A stretch of 64,000 bases of DNA from NCBI GenBank assembly GCA_030055615.1, contig JASFYN010000001.1:141267-205266 (forward strand), written 5' to 3'. The position numbers were made by a program, and so were the translations under genes. The notes under the pieces are model-generated. The model saw nothing but the letters and a program-made list of their open reading frames with translations, searched no databases and was not told where the DNA came from. Below are positions 31,648-41,573 of this stretch, piece after piece (the stretch's first letter is position 1; every line of letters starts with the position of its first letter). This DNA comes from Methanothermobacter sp. (GTDB lineage Archaea; Methanobacteriota; Methanobacteria; Methanobacteriales; DSM-23052).

Positions 31648-32334
31648 ATGTCCTCCTATAAAAAGCATGTGATATTCTCTCTAGTTTTTGCTTTACCATT
31701 TTTTTTCCAGAACATATTTGCCCTTGCACTTAGCGTTTTAGGGTCTTCAATTCCAGATTTTGATCATCCAATTAAGGGTAGGAGGGTTTCATTCATATTC
31801 TTCATTGGACTTTTAATTTTGATAATTTTTTATTTGTTGGGCTTGCCCTATATTATTGGGGTTCTTTTGATGGTTTTGGCGATGATATTTTATTTTTCGA
31901 GGCATAGGGGTTTTAGCCATTCAATACTTGGCATCTTTATTTTGTCAATTTTATTGACACTTCTTGTCATAAGTTCTTATTTCCTTTTCAGGTACTTTGG
32001 GGCTGATGAAAGGGAATCCCTCGCCTTGATATTGGTCTTTTCAGGGTTAATTTTCATTAACAGGAAAATATTAATCCCATTCACATTTATAGGCATTTTA
32101 GGTGTTTTGTTCACATCTTTTCCTGGTTTGAACCTTTATAATACCATGGGGCCTTTTTTAATGGGTTTTATAAGTCATGTGATTTTAGATTTATACACGC
32201 CTAGTGGGGTTAAATTTCTGAGACCATTTTCAACTCGAACATTTAAAAAGGGCCTTGGAAGTTTCTTAATAATAATATGGATCATATGCGCCTCATATAC
32301 CATTATACACACCTTTTCCTATTATTTTGGTTAA
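31648..32334 (+). CDS. DUF457/YdjM-type membrane-bound metal-dependent hydrolase
   Basis: A 228-residue integral membrane protein with about six helices. The conserved metal-binding pattern is visible: SYKKHVIFSL with an early His, GSSIPDFDHP, RHRGFSHSILG and GFISHVILDLYTPSGVKFLRPF. Members of this family are predicted phospholipase-C-like hydrolases of unknown substrate. The start ATG at 31648 lies eight bases past the upstream stop region, suggesting co-transcription with the deacylase-like gene. Confidence 0.82.
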   Translation: MSSYKKHVIFSLVFALPFFFQNIFALALSVLGSSIPDFDHPIKGRRVSFIFFIGLLILIIFYLLGLPYIIGVLLMVLAMIFYFSRHRGFSHSILGIFILSILLTLLVISSYFLFRYFGADERESLALILVFSGLIFINRKILIPFTFIGILGVLFTSFPGLNLYNTMGPFLMGFISHVILDLYTPSGVKFLRPFSTRTFKKGLGSFLIIIWIICASYTIIHTFSYYFG

Positions 32335-32399
32335 AATAGAAAAAGATAAATAATAAGAGGATCCAATATCAAAATATAATATGTAGTGGAAACTTTAGC

Positions 32400-33614
32400 A
32401 TGAAAAATTCTCCGAAAATACTTTTAGCTGGTTATAATGGTGCTAATAACACTGGCTCTGAGGCTAGATTGCTTTCAATAATAGAGGATATAAGGGTGAA
32501 TGTGGATTCTAAGGCCCTGATCACCGTACCCACGTTAAATGAGGGAAACTTAAGACGTTATCTTAAAGAGGACGATCTTTTAAGGATAGTTCCCATATCC
32601 ACAATATTCTTTTTTGATATACGAAGACTGGTTAAAGAACACGACATTCTATTATTAGTAGAGGGAAGTTGCTATATGGACACATGGACTTCAGCACTCC
32701 TCTGGGCATTTTTATGGGCTACAAGATGTGCCCATGATTTCAAAAAGATAAGCGTGGCCTATGCAGTAGATGCAGGCCACTTATCATCCTTAAACAAATT
32801 CTTGGTTAAGCGAGAAGCCGATAAAACAAGTCTAATTTTGACAAGAACGGAATTGGCAGCGAAAAAACTCAAGAAAATAGGAATTAAAGCACCTATTGAA
32901 ACTACAGCCGACTGTGCGTTTACATTTAAAACAGCGAAAGAAGATACCAATATTCTTGATGAAATATGGCCAGAGCTAGATCATGGGTTGGTAGGATTAG
33001 CACCAGTCGATTTTTATCTATGGCCACTGGTAATGCGCCCATGGGGGAAAAAAGAGAATTTATACAAGTGGCCTTATTATTATTCCAATTCAGAAGAAAG
33101 AACACGAAAAAGTGAACAATTAGCTCTTAAATTGGCTCAAGAACTTGACAAAATAATCGATGAACATGGCAAGGGGATAGCATTAATTTGCATGGAAGAA
33201 TTGGACGAGCCACTGGCAAGAAACATAAAAAATAGGATTAAAAGTCCTGAAATGGTACGAATATTTTCATCGAAGGACTATAACGCCTCCCAGATGACAA
33301 ACATCCTCAGAAGCCTTGAACTTCTTATAACCTCCCGTTATCATGCCTCAGTTTTGTCCATTAAAGCTTCAATCCCCCAGATAGCCATAGGACATGACAC
33401 ACGTCTTAAAGGACTTTACAAGGAAATGAAACTAGAAGATTATTTATTAAACCACCTAAACCCAAAACTTTGGAATGAATTGAGAGAAAAAGTTGATGAA
33501 CTGCTTGAAAATCCTAAAAAGCAGCATAAAATCTTAAAAAATGGATTTATTGAACACTTCAACCGTGCTAATAAAAACCCACAAATACTTAAAAATTTTC
33601 TTCAAAAGAAGTGA
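32400..33614 (+). CDS. Polysaccharide pyruvyl transferase family protein
   Basis: A 404-residue protein of the CsaB/WcaK family, which transfers pyruvate from PEP to sugars of cell-surface polymers as ketals. Visible features are the N-terminal KILLAGYNGANNTGSEARLL loop, LLVEGSCYMDTW, TADCAFTF and the C-terminal LITSRYHASVLSIKASIPQIAIGHDTRLKGL. It is the first gene of a four-gene operon, six bases ahead of the reductase-ligase fusion. The enclosing operon is A-rich and uses weak ribosome binding sites, unlike its neighbours. Whether it pyruvylates a surface glycan here is inference. Confidence 0.85.
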   Translation: MKNSPKILLAGYNGANNTGSEARLLSIIEDIRVNVDSKALITVPTLNEGNLRRYLKEDDLLRIVPISTIFFFDIRRLVKEHDILLLVEGSCYMDTWTSALLWAFLWATRCAHDFKKISVAYAVDAGHLSSLNKFLVKREADKTSLILTRTELAAKKLKKIGIKAPIETTADCAFTFKTAKEDTNILDEIWPELDHGLVGLAPVDFYLWPLVMRPWGKKENLYKWPYYYSNSEERTRKSEQLALKLAQELDKIIDEHGKGIALICMEELDEPLARNIKNRIKSPEMVRIFSSKDYNASQMTNILRSLELLITSRYHASVLSIKASIPQIAIGHDTRLKGLYKEMKLEDYLLNHLNPKLWNELREKVDELLENPKKQHKILKNGFIEHFNRANKNPQILKNFLQKK

Positions 33615-33620
33615 AAAAAC

Positions 33621-36374
33621 ATGAACAAAATCATATTATTAACCGGTGCAAACGGCTTTTTAGGGACCCAAATTACTTCACGCCTTCTTAAACAATACAA
33701 TCATAAAATCATTGTTTTAATGAGGGGTGAAAGCAAAGAAGATGCTGTGAATAGGCTATATAGGGGATGGTGGGAATTCCCAGAACTCCTAGAAGAAATA
33801 GGTGGTAGAATTCATGTGTTAAATGGTGATATTTCAAAAAGCAATCTTGGACTAAAAAAGGACGAATATGAAAAACTTGTCCAAAATATTACCCACATAA
33901 TTCACACTGCTGCAGACTGGAGACTTAAAAGTTCCCACAAGGAACTCCAAAAAACCAATGTACAAGGAACCCAAAATCTACTAGAATTGGCCCAGTTAGC
34001 CCATGAAGACCATGGATTGGAACGTTTTTCCCATTTATCCACTGCTTACGTGGCTGGGGCTAAAATGGGCATAATATCTGAAAATAATTTAACATCCAAA
34101 CATGGATTTTTAAATAATTATGAAAAAACTAAGTTTGAAAGCGAAATTGAAGTGAAAAAATCAGAATTTAACATATCCATTTTTCGTCCAAGCATGATTG
34201 TCGGCGATTCAACCACAGGATACGTTAAAACATTTAATACGATATATATACCCTTAAAATTATATTTAAAAGGCCAATTACCAATAATCCCAGCTCACCC
34301 ATCAATGAAAGTCAACTTAGTCCCTGTAGATTATGTTGCAGATGCGGTCATAGACTTGACATTTGATTCAAGAGCAGCGAATAAAACTTTCCATTTAACA
34401 GCACCACGAGGATCTCTTCCCACTTTAAAAGAACTTCTCAAATTTGTTAAAAAATGGAGCCATGAAAACCTTAATGTTAAACTTAATAACCCAATTTACA
34501 TGCCACTGAACATTACATTCATTCAAAAAATTTCATCCATTGGCAAAATATTCGAGAAAACAGCTAGATTATTCGAAACTATTAACACCCTTTCACCTTA
34601 TTTAAATGAAGACAGAGATTACCAAAGGAATAACACAGATAAAATACTAGGACCTTATAAACATGATTGGCATGATTTTTTACCTAAAATCCTTGAATTT
34701 GCCATCTATTATGGATTTTTACACAGATCTGATCGCACAGTCCATGAACAAGTCTTATTCCGCTTAAAGAGCAGAAGCATGCCCACTCATTACCATGACA
34801 TTGTTAAAGGTGAAATTAAAAATTTTAGCGCACTTGATATCCATCAAAACATAATCAAGGCTTTGAAATCCCTTCAAAAAATGGGAATTCAGAAGGGTGA
34901 CAAGATAGCAATAACGGGTTTCAACAGCACAAGATATTTCATACTAGATATTGCAATTGGCCTTACAGGTGCCGTAAGCGTCCCTATTTATTATACAAGT
35001 CCTCTAGACGAAATCAAACAAATATTATCTGACAGTTGCGCGAAGATATTTTTCGTAGGAAACCCTAAACTTCTAAAGGATTTAAAGGACATGCGGATTC
35101 CCATAATTTCATTCCATAATGGGAAAGATGATATTATATCATGGAAAAAGTTCCTTAAAATTGGCGAAAAGAGAAATAAAATTGCAAACATCCCTTTAAA
35201 TTTCAATGATGTTGCTACTATACGTTATACTTCAGGGACAACAGGAAAACCACGGGGGGTCATATTTACCCATGGGAATCTACGTTGGATGGCAGAATTT
35301 ATTGCGTCAATGCCCCCATGGAAAGACAGAACCAATGAAGTATCTTATCTGTCATTTTTACCCATGAATCATGTTGTCGAAGGTATTTTCGGAACATATT
35401 CACCATATTATGCTCCCACATCCTTAAATATCTATTTTCTGGAAAATTTCCAAAATCTTGTAAAAGCTCTTCGAATAACAAGACCCACGATATTCTTTTC
35501 AGTACCCCGTTTCTATGAAAAAGTATGGGACAGTCTACGAAATTCAAAAATAGGAAAAACCTACCTAAACTCTAAGGGGATTTTAAAGAAACTCTTAAAA
35601 AAATTGATTAAAAAAAGAATCCTTAAAAAAACCGGCTTGGATAAATGCAAGCAATTAATTGTCGGTTCCGCGCCAATAAACGATGATATCCTCCAATCCT
35701 ACCATGAGATTGATATCGAAGTCCATAATGCTTACGGATTAACTGAAGCACCACTTGTAACTATTAACAAGACGGGAAGAAACAGGATAGGGACAGTAGG
35801 AGAACCCCTACCATCCACCGATATTAGTATAGCTTCGGATGGTGAAATACTAGTAAAGGGGCCACAGGTAACCCAAGGCTATTTTAAAGGCAATTCTATC
35901 CAAATTTTTAAAAATGGGTGGCTTCACACAGGCGATATTGGCCACATAACTCCACAGGGCTCTCTTGTAATCACAGGCCGAAAAAAGGAGTTTATAATTA
36001 ATTCTTATGGTAAAACGATAAATCCATTAAAGATTGAAGGAATGCTTAAAAACATCCCAGGGATCAGAGAGGCCATGATAATCGGTGATGAAAAACCATA
36101 TTGTAGTGCTCTTTTATGGACCAAAGAGGCGCACCCAAAGAGTATCGACGATAATATTAAAGAAATAAATACTTGTCTCTCCCACCCAGAAAAGATCAAA
36201 AGATGGGTTGTTCTAAATGACGACCTTTCAATTGGTGCTGATTTAACCCCAAATCTTAAACTTAAAAGAAAAGCCATTATTAAACGTTATAGGGATGTTG
36301 TTGAATTTATTTATGGCGATGGCCCAAAAACTTGTAATATATTACATTTTGGTCATGTAAAGGTGCTATCATGA
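33621..36374 (+). CDS. Thioester/fatty-acyl reductase fused to an acyl-adenylating (AMP-binding) enzyme
   Basis: A 917-residue two-domain fusion. Residues 1 to about 375 are an extended SDR of the fatty-acyl-CoA/thioester-reductase type: nucleotide loop TGANGFLG at 8-15, IIHTAADWRL, HLSTAYVAG, catalytic Y167xxxK171, and RPSMIVGD. Residues about 400-917 are an AMP-binding ligase with YTSGTTGKPRG at 536-546, NAYGLTEAP, GWLHTGDIG, GRKKEFIINSYGKTINP and a C-terminal Lys in LKLKRKAI. No carrier-protein motif is seen, and the order is reversed relative to carboxylic acid reductases. It could activate a carboxylic acid and reduce it to aldehyde or alcohol. The substrate is unknown. Confidence 0.88.
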   Translation: MNKIILLTGANGFLGTQITSRLLKQYNHKIIVLMRGESKEDAVNRLYRGWWEFPELLEEIGGRIHVLNGDISKSNLGLKKDEYEKLVQNITHIIHTAADWRLKSSHKELQKTNVQGTQNLLELAQLAHEDHGLERFSHLSTAYVAGAKMGIISENNLTSKHGFLNNYEKTKFESEIEVKKSEFNISIFRPSMIVGDSTTGYVKTFNTIYIPLKLYLKGQLPIIPAHPSMKVNLVPVDYVADAVIDLTFDSRAANKTFHLTAPRGSLPTLKELLKFVKKWSHENLNVKLNNPIYMPLNITFIQKISSIGKIFEKTARLFETINTLSPYLNEDRDYQRNNTDKILGPYKHDWHDFLPKILEFAIYYGFLHRSDRTVHEQVLFRLKSRSMPTHYHDIVKGEIKNFSALDIHQNIIKALKSLQKMGIQKGDKIAITGFNSTRYFILDIAIGLTGAVSVPIYYTSPLDEIKQILSDSCAKIFFVGNPKLLKDLKDMRIPIISFHNGKDDIISWKKFLKIGEKRNKIANIPLNFNDVATIRYTSGTTGKPRGVIFTHGNLRWMAEFIASMPPWKDRTNEVSYLSFLPMNHVVEGIFGTYSPYYAPTSLNIYFLENFQNLVKALRITRPTIFFSVPRFYEKVWDSLRNSKIGKTYLNSKGILKKLLKKLIKKRILKKTGLDKCKQLIVGSAPINDDILQSYHEIDIEVHNAYGLTEAPLVTINKTGRNRIGTVGEPLPSTDISIASDGEILVKGPQVTQGYFKGNSIQIFKNGWLHTGDIGHITPQGSLVITGRKKEFIINSYGKTINPLKIEGMLKNIPGIREAMIIGDEKPYCSALLWTKEAHPKSIDDNIKEINTCLSHPEKIKRWVVLNDDLSIGADLTPNLKLKRKAIIKRYRDVVEFIYGDGPKTCNILHFGHVKVLS

Positions 36375-36958
36375 GCTTTTTATTAAAAATTGCTTCACTT
36401 TGGCTTCCAGATTTTATCATGAAAAAGGAATTGGATAAAATAGCTTTATCAACCATAAATGGACTAGACAAACTTTTGGAAGAATATGCCCCTTCAAAGG
36501 TGGGGGAAATTCCAGATGAAAAACTAGAAGGGAGCCTTGAAGAAAGAAGAGCTTCAATGGCCATGGCCCATAATAAGCGTGTCAAGGCATTGATAAGTGC
36601 AATAGGACATGAAAAGACTATCAAAATTGGAAGAGAAGCCATGTTTAGAGTGGGTTGTAATCTGGGATGTGAAGCTCGACAAAGACTTAAAGTGGGAAAT
36701 GATCTTGGAGATCTTGAACTCGCAGCTAAAATATTATACAGAATATTGGGGATAAAATTTAAGATAAAAAATATGGTCATGGTCGTAAATACATGTTCCT
36801 TATCCAAATATTATTCTCCAGAAGCTTGCATGGTTTTAAGCGCCGCAGATGAGGGTGTAGTACATGGGTTAAATAAAAATTTGGATATGCAATTTAAACA
36901 TAGAATTACCATTGGATCACTTGAATGTATAGCTTGTATATATAGGGTAAAAAGATGA
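36371..36958 (+). CDS. L-2-amino-thiazoline-4-carboxylate hydrolase-like protein
   Basis: A 195-residue protein with an N-terminal helical half and a C-terminal part bearing the pattern of the ATC-hydrolase-like family: [20 protein letters not shown] with two Cys, an acidic DEGVVHGLN, and [14 protein letters not shown] with two more Cys. The family's enzymology is known only for one bacterial member, so a role here cannot be stated. Its start overlaps the upstream fusion gene by ATGA and its end overlaps the next gene in the same way, so it is an integral part of the operon. Confidence 0.65.
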   Translation: MSFLLKIASLWLPDFIMKKELDKIALSTINGLDKLLEEYAPSKVGEIPDEKLEGSLEERRASMAMAHNKRVKALISAIGHEKTIKIGREAMFRVGCNLGCEARQRLKVGNDLGDLELAAKILYRILGIKFKIKNMVMVVNTCSLSKYYSPEACMVLSAADEGVVHGLNKNLDMQFKHRITIGSLECIACIYRVKR

Positions 36959-38244
36959 GAGCAATAGTTGTAGGAACCGGAGCGGGAGGAACAACAGTTG
37001 CTCGTGAATTGGCAACTCGAGGCTTCAAGGTAGTAATATTAGAAGCGGGAAAGGAATTCAAACCATTCAGACGACTTTTATCATTAGCCGCGCCACTTAG
37101 AAAAACTGGTATTCTCGGAAATGAAAAGATCATTAGCCGAATATTTCCTTCAATGAACACTATAAGATCAAATGATCTTGTACTTTTAAGGGGAATGACA
37201 ATAGGCGGTTCCACCACCCTTTCTTGTGGCAATATAGCCCGAGCTGAGCACGGATTAAAGAAAATTGGACTTGACCTCACACCAGAATTTGAAGAACTTG
37301 AAAAAAATATTAATATAAAGGATTTTCCAAGAAAAAGGTGGCGGCCAATAACAAATAAAATGTTCGAAGTTGCAGAAGGACTTGGGTTGAAACCAAAATC
37401 CACATACAAGGCTATAGACCCTGATAAGTGTGTATCTTGTGGATTATGTGAACTTGGATGTGCTACGGGTGCTAAATGGGATTTTAGGCGTTTTTTGGAT
37501 GATGCAATCCGTGAAGGCGCCTTACTTTATACATCGTCACCCGTTAAAAAGGTCATAACAGAAAATGGAAAAATTAAAGGCGTTATTGTAAAACGCGGGT
37601 TCAAGTCCAAGACTTTAAAAGCAGATGTTGTTGTTTTGGCTGCTGGAGGGATTGGCACGGCCCAGATACTAAGAGCTTCGGGACTACCAGTTGAAGACAA
37701 CTTGTGGGTTGATATCGTCCTCACATTAGGGGGTGTTTTGAGAGGGGCTGAACAGCTTAAAGAACCTCCTATGCTCTGGTATACAGAAGATGATGGTTAT
37801 ATCCTCTCTCCTTATATCGATATTTTATCCCACTGGTTTCATAAACCATGGAGGAATGTCTCTCTAAAAGATAGGGTGGGTATAATGGTAAAACTTGCAG
37901 ATACGGAAGATGGGACAGTCTTTGCACATGGAAAGGTTGAAAAAACCATAAAAGACGAAGATCGTTTGCGCTTGGATAAAGCGCTTGAAAGTGCTAGAAA
38001 AATTATGGAATCTGCTGGCGTTTCAGGTCCATATATTAAGGGAATGTACAATGGGGGACACCTTGGAGGTACCGTTCCACTCAAGGCTGAGGATTTAGAT
38101 TCAATGAAGCCTTCATGGTTGCCTAACGGTTTGTGGGTTGCTGATCTTTCATTAGCACCTCGTTCACAAGGAATGCCCACGATGCTCCTTGCAGCAGCCC
38201 TTGCACTTAGAGTATCAAAAAAAATAGTAAATTGTAAATTATAA
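36955..38244 (+). CDS. GMC-type FAD oxidoreductase, long-chain-alcohol-oxidase-like
   Basis: The 429-residue flavoprotein starts with a dinucleotide-binding fold ([15 protein letters not shown], GxGxxG at 7-12; VVILEAG) and [15 protein letters not shown]. At residues 159-169 it has [11 protein letters not shown] followed by ATGAKW, the Cys-rich stretch seen in COG2303 and plant long-chain alcohol oxidases; here the CX2CX2CX3C spacing could also hold a [4Fe-4S] cluster. The C-terminus has the catalytic His in [10 protein letters not shown] and [18 protein letters not shown]. It is the last gene of the operon. Oxidation of a long-chain or isoprenoid alcohol is an inference from family and context. 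Confidence 0.82.
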   Translation: MRAIVVGTGAGGTTVARELATRGFKVVILEAGKEFKPFRRLLSLAAPLRKTGILGNEKIISRIFPSMNTIRSNDLVLLRGMTIGGSTTLSCGNIARAEHGLKKIGLDLTPEFEELEKNINIKDFPRKRWRPITNKMFEVAEGLGLKPKSTYKAIDPDKCVSCGLCELGCATGAKWDFRRFLDDAIREGALLYTSSPVKKVITENGKIKGVIVKRGFKSKTLKADVVVLAAGGIGTAQILRASGLPVEDNLWVDIVLTLGGVLRGAEQLKEPPMLWYTEDDGYILSPYIDILSHWFHKPWRNVSLKDRVGIMVKLADTEDGTVFAHGKVEKTIKDEDRLRLDKALESARKIMESAGVSGPYIKGMYNGGHLGGTVPLKAEDLDSMKPSWLPNGLWVADLSLAPRSQGMPTMLLAAALALRVSKKIVNCKL

Positions 38245-38604
38245 TCGCCCTAATATGGTGGATTTACACTTTTTTAATAAAAATATTGAACGGGTTGATG
38301 TTTTTTTATTATATACTTTCCCATAAAATAGTGGAGAGTATTTTCAGGTTATCCCTAATTTTTTAAACATTCATATAGGGATTATTAAAAAAGTTTATAA
38401 ACTTTCCAATTGATGATATGGGGTGGGATATCAATTATGTGGATAATACAGTGCATGGAAGTTTTTGGATTATATAAAGTGGAGTTCATAAGATGTTGGG
38501 GGAAGTTCATCCTTTTAAAAACTCTTTTGTTAGGTGATATATAGAAAAATTTATATTATCATAAATAATCATGTTAATTATCAGATTAATTAGGAGTAAA
38601 GACA
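38245..38604. promoter_or_regulatory. Upstream region of the ehb operon with several inverted repeats
   Basis: No gene is seen in these 360 bases. T-rich tracts near 38270 and 38305 probably end the preceding operon. Inverted repeats are ATCCCTA/TAGGGAT (38351-38382), the perfect 14-bp palindrome AAGTTTATAAACTT (38391-38404) and AATTGATGATAT/ATATCAATT (38408-38436, 3-base bulge). The likely ehb TATA box is TTTATATT at 38550-38557; two TTAATTA copies (38574-38580 and 38586-38592) flank the predicted start site, and TTAGGAG is the ribosome binding site. Confidence 0.55.
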
Positions 38605-38916
38605 ATGTCCATAGCAAGGATCGGTTATGGAATCGCCTACTTCATCATATTAATATACAATATCCTTAAATCAGCCCTGAACGTGGCTAAAATGGTCTTA
38701 ACAGGGAATATAAAACCAGTAGTGGTTGAAATTGAAACAATATTGGAGCGTCCGATATCACAGACCATACTCGCAAACAGCATAACCTTGACACCAGGAA
38801 CTCTCTCAATAGACCTTAACCCAGAAAAAAGAGTATTAAAAGTCGCCACAATAATACCAAAAGAAAAAGAAGAAATAATACCATTTGAACCCTACATCAA
38901 AAAGATGCTAGAATAG
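38605..38916 (+). CDS. ehbA: Energy-converting hydrogenase B subunit A (MnhE-like)
   Basis: This 103-residue membrane subunit is homologous to MnhE of Na+/H+ antiporters. One hydrophobic hairpin at residues 8-40 is followed by the MnhE-type soluble part: [31 protein letters not shown]. In Ehb, antiporter-like subunits couple ion flow to uphill reduction of ferredoxin by H2. It is the first of seventeen ehb genes, all on the plus strand with gaps of a few bases, and has its own TATA box and ribosome binding site. Confidence 0.93.
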   Translation: MSIARIGYGIAYFIILIYNILKSALNVAKMVLTGNIKPVVVEIETILERPISQTILANSITLTPGTLSIDLNPEKRVLKVATIIPKEKEEIIPFEPYIKKMLE

Positions 38917-38927
38917 GGGGACTAAGC

Positions 38928-39185
38928 TTGGATCTACTGTTAATCTCAGAGTATATCTTCCTCACATCCCTTGCAATATTCATAATCGCGGCAATCAGAA
39001 TCGCCACAAGAAAAACAATAGCAATGGGCCTTGTAGGAGTTTCAGCATTAAGTATTGCAGTGGCAACAATACTCATACTCATAAACAAAATCCATGGTAT
39101 AGGATTCTGCCGAGACATTGCCTATGCACTCGTACTACTCGGACCCGTAGGCACAATAGCATTTGCAAAGGTCCTAAAGGGGTGA
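38928..39185 (+). CDS. ehbB: Energy-converting hydrogenase B subunit B (MnhF-like)
   Basis: An 85-residue membrane protein with three helices, matching the MnhF subunit of multisubunit antiporters ([22 protein letters not shown] and [17 protein letters not shown]). Translation begins at TTG, preceded by AGGGGGAC. It follows ehbA after eleven bases and precedes ehbC after six, as expected for the operon. Confidence 0.9.
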   Translation: MDLLLISEYIFLTSLAIFIIAAIRIATRKTIAMGLVGVSALSIAVATILILINKIHGIGFCRDIAYALVLLGPVGTIAFAKVLKG

Positions 39186-39191
39186 ATAAAA

Positions 39192-39464
39192 TTGGATCCC
39201 ATCATAATAATCAGATCAGCCATTCTACTAATCTCCTCAATACTATTACTGATAAGTGCAATAGGAATACTAAGATTCAAAGATAATATCCCCAGAGTCC
39301 TATATGCAAGGATACACATCCTCGGCGTGGCCGATATCGCATGCATCATCGCCCTTTTAACATTATATGAACCGCTTCTTGCAGTCACATACTTCATATT
39401 GGCACCATTCGCAGCCCATGCAATCGCAAACGCATACTATTATGGGGAGGAAAATCATGATTGA
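39192..39464 (+). CDS. ehbC: Energy-converting hydrogenase B subunit C (MnhG-like)
   Basis: A 90-residue three-helix membrane protein of the MnhG type; the loop [24 protein letters not shown] is the family signature (RxHAxxxAD-like). The start codon is TTG with GGGGTGA before it. It overlaps the start of ehbD by eight bases. Confidence 0.9.
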   Translation: MDPIIIIRSAILLISSILLLISAIGILRFKDNIPRVLYARIHILGVADIACIIALLTLYEPLLAVTYFILAPFAAHAIANAYYYGEENHD

Positions 39465-39690
39465 ATACCTGATAATGCTCATAATATTGTTAGGGGCGAT
39501 ACTTGCACTGGTCCAAAGAGACCTTCTAAAGGCGGCTATATTAACAGGCATCCCAGGAGCGTCCATGGCATTACTTTACCAGTTTCTACTCGCCCCGGAT
39601 GTTGCATTGACACAGGCAATCGTAGGATCCGCGATAATACCAGTATTCTTCGCACTCGCAGTCTATAAGACCAGGAGGATGGAAGAATGA
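39457..39690 (+). CDS. ehbD: Energy-converting hydrogenase B subunit D (MbhD-like)
   Basis: A 77-residue membrane protein with the pattern of MbhD/DUF4040 subunits: [38 protein letters not shown], where the conserved acidic residue in APDVALTQA belongs to the antiporter-like ion path. The ATG at 39457 follows GGGGAGG. The upstream in-frame extension overlaps ehbC and is not used. Confidence 0.9.
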   Translation: MIEYLIMLIILLGAILALVQRDLLKAAILTGIPGASMALLYQFLLAPDVALTQAIVGSAIIPVFFALAVYKTRRMEE

Positions 39691-40043
39691 TACCAGTACA
39701 GTTAGCATCATTCTTCACAGCAGCAAGCCTAATCCTAATCGGTATTATAGGCGTTTTCTTCATCGACAACCTCATAAAAAAGGTGATAGCACTCTCATTT
39801 GTAAGTGACGGGGTTAACCTTTTCTTGGTGACGCTAGGTTACAAGCCTGGTGGCATAGTATATATTCACATGCCAGGAATGTCAAGTTCATGGTTTGCCC
39901 AGAATGCATCATACCCCTTGCCATTTGCTCTCGTACTAACAAGTATAGTTATCGGTGCAAGCACCCTCGCAGTCATGCTAGCTATAATAATCATATTATA
40001 CCACAGACATGGTAGCCTTTCATCAAAAATACTTGAAGACTAA
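39687..40043 (+). CDS. ehbE: Energy-converting hydrogenase B subunit E (MnhC/NuoK-like)
   Basis: This 118-residue, three-helix membrane protein is related to NuoK/MnhC ([34 protein letters not shown], then [24 protein letters not shown]). These subunits carry a conserved helix Glu/Asp for proton movement in complex I. It overlaps ehbD by four bases. Confidence 0.92.
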   Translation: MIPVQLASFFTAASLILIGIIGVFFIDNLIKKVIALSFVSDGVNLFLVTLGYKPGGIVYIHMPGMSSSWFAQNASYPLPFALVLTSIVIGASTLAVMLAIIIILYHRHGSLSSKILED

Positions 40044-40063
40044 AAAAAGGAGAGGATTAGCAT

Positions 40064-41560
40064 ATGAAATCCCTTATTGCCCTGATGGTAATACTACCAA
40101 TTCTATGCGGTCTACTCTTGAACCTACTCCATAAAAAGGATAGAACAATAAAAATATTAGCATTGACCGTTGCAATAATACTCCCGATAATCCCTTTAAT
40201 CGCAAGTTATGGAGCCTACTATTTTGGAGGATACCCACCAATCACGGAAAATCCCACCATTGCAAAATATCTGCCAGCATATATCACAGGATCGTATTTA
40301 GCTAAATTCCACCCTGCGATAACCTACATCTTCAACAGCGCCCAGAGAATATTCATCTTCATACTTGGGATCGTAGCGTTCCTCGCGATCTTCACATCAC
40401 TAAATGAGGTTAAAAGACCATCTGGGGTCTACTCTTTCCTAATGTTCATGGCCACAGCAGCTGTAACAGCTATTATATTAGCAGATGACATATTCAACTT
40501 GTATGTCTTTTTTGAGATAGCCGCTATTTCACAAGCAGGCATCATCCTCTCCTCCAATATCAAGGGAAGTTATAAAATGGCCCTAAGGTACCTTTTCCTT
40601 GGAGGTGTCGCGGCGCCAATGCTACTGTTGGGCGTGGCCCTATTATTAGGTGCTATAGGGAGTGTTAACATATCAGACATGATATTCGCCATGAAGAACG
40701 GCCTCATAGACCAGGGTAATCCAATATTTTTAACAGCTGCGGGGCTAATAATCTTTGGCTGGCTTTATGGGTCAGGTCTGCCACCATTCCACACAATAAA
40801 ATCAGGATTGTACAGTAAGGCCCTTCCACATGCAGCTTCCCTTATCCAAGCATTTTCAGTATTTACCCTTGTGGCTTTGGGCGTGATCATACTCAGATTA
40901 TTCTATTATATCCCAGTTGTGAGGTGGGCTATTATCATATTTTCTATTGCAGCCATGGCCCTTGGTATTAGCATGGCTATCATGCAGACAGACTTCAAAC
41001 GTTTGATAGGTTTCCTTGCAGTTGGAGAATTAGGTTATATTGGGATAGGACTAGGATTAGGGACTAGTATGAGCATAACAGCAGGTCTTTTCCAGGCGGT
41101 GAACGAGGCATTGGTAACCGCCTGTCTTTTCTTGGGCTTTGGGACAATACTTTACCAGGCAGGTACAAGTGAAATAGATAAACTGGGAGGTCTTTTAAAG
41201 TATAAACCTGGCGTGGCTGGGCTCATGATTTTAGCAGGTTTTATAATGGCTGGTATACCACCATTTAATGTCTTCCAGAGCAAATTAATGCTCATAGAAT
41301 CTGCTATAAGCGCAGGGTTCCCTGAACTTGCCATTATAATGATATTGTTGAGTATAGTTACATTCATGACTTTCATGAAGGCATATTATTCAATCTATCT
41401 AAAACCGGAACCAAGAGGTCTTGAAGTTAAAGCTGAAAGGATACCCTCTTCCACGATATTTTCCATGATAATATTGTTGGTGATTTGCACAATCCTTGGT
41501 ATACTACCACAACTTGCAACTTCACAATTTGGGAGCATAATCCATGCACTCATGCTATAA
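40064..41560 (+). CDS. ehbF: Energy-converting hydrogenase B subunit F (antiporter-like, NuoN/MnhD family)
   Basis: The largest membrane subunit, 498 residues with about fourteen helices. It shares the core of the NuoL/M/N and MrpD proteins: [22 protein letters not shown] with the key Glu, the broken-helix region [22 protein letters not shown] with conserved Lys, and [16 protein letters not shown]. It is the ion-translocating module that lets Ehb draw on the membrane gradient. Confidence 0.94.
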   Translation: MKSLIALMVILPILCGLLLNLLHKKDRTIKILALTVAIILPIIPLIASYGAYYFGGYPPITENPTIAKYLPAYITGSYLAKFHPAITYIFNSAQRIFIFILGIVAFLAIFTSLNEVKRPSGVYSFLMFMATAAVTAIILADDIFNLYVFFEIAAISQAGIILSSNIKGSYKMALRYLFLGGVAAPMLLLGVALLLGAIGSVNISDMIFAMKNGLIDQGNPIFLTAAGLIIFGWLYGSGLPPFHTIKSGLYSKALPHAASLIQAFSVFTLVALGVIILRLFYYIPVVRWAIIIFSIAAMALGISMAIMQTDFKRLIGFLAVGELGYIGIGLGLGTSMSITAGLFQAVNEALVTACLFLGFGTILYQAGTSEIDKLGGLLKYKPGVAGLMILAGFIMAGIPPFNVFQSKLMLIESAISAGFPELAIIMILLSIVTFMTFMKAYYSIYLKPEPRGLEVKAERIPSSTIFSMIILLVICTILGILPQLATSQFGSIIHALML

Positions 41561-41573
41561 GAAGGGGGAGATC

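Noticed and set aside
38405-38440. TGATGA in the ehb upstream gap as a box C of a guide RNA.
   Set aside because: No CTGA box follows at guide distance; the sequence is better explained as an inverted repeat.
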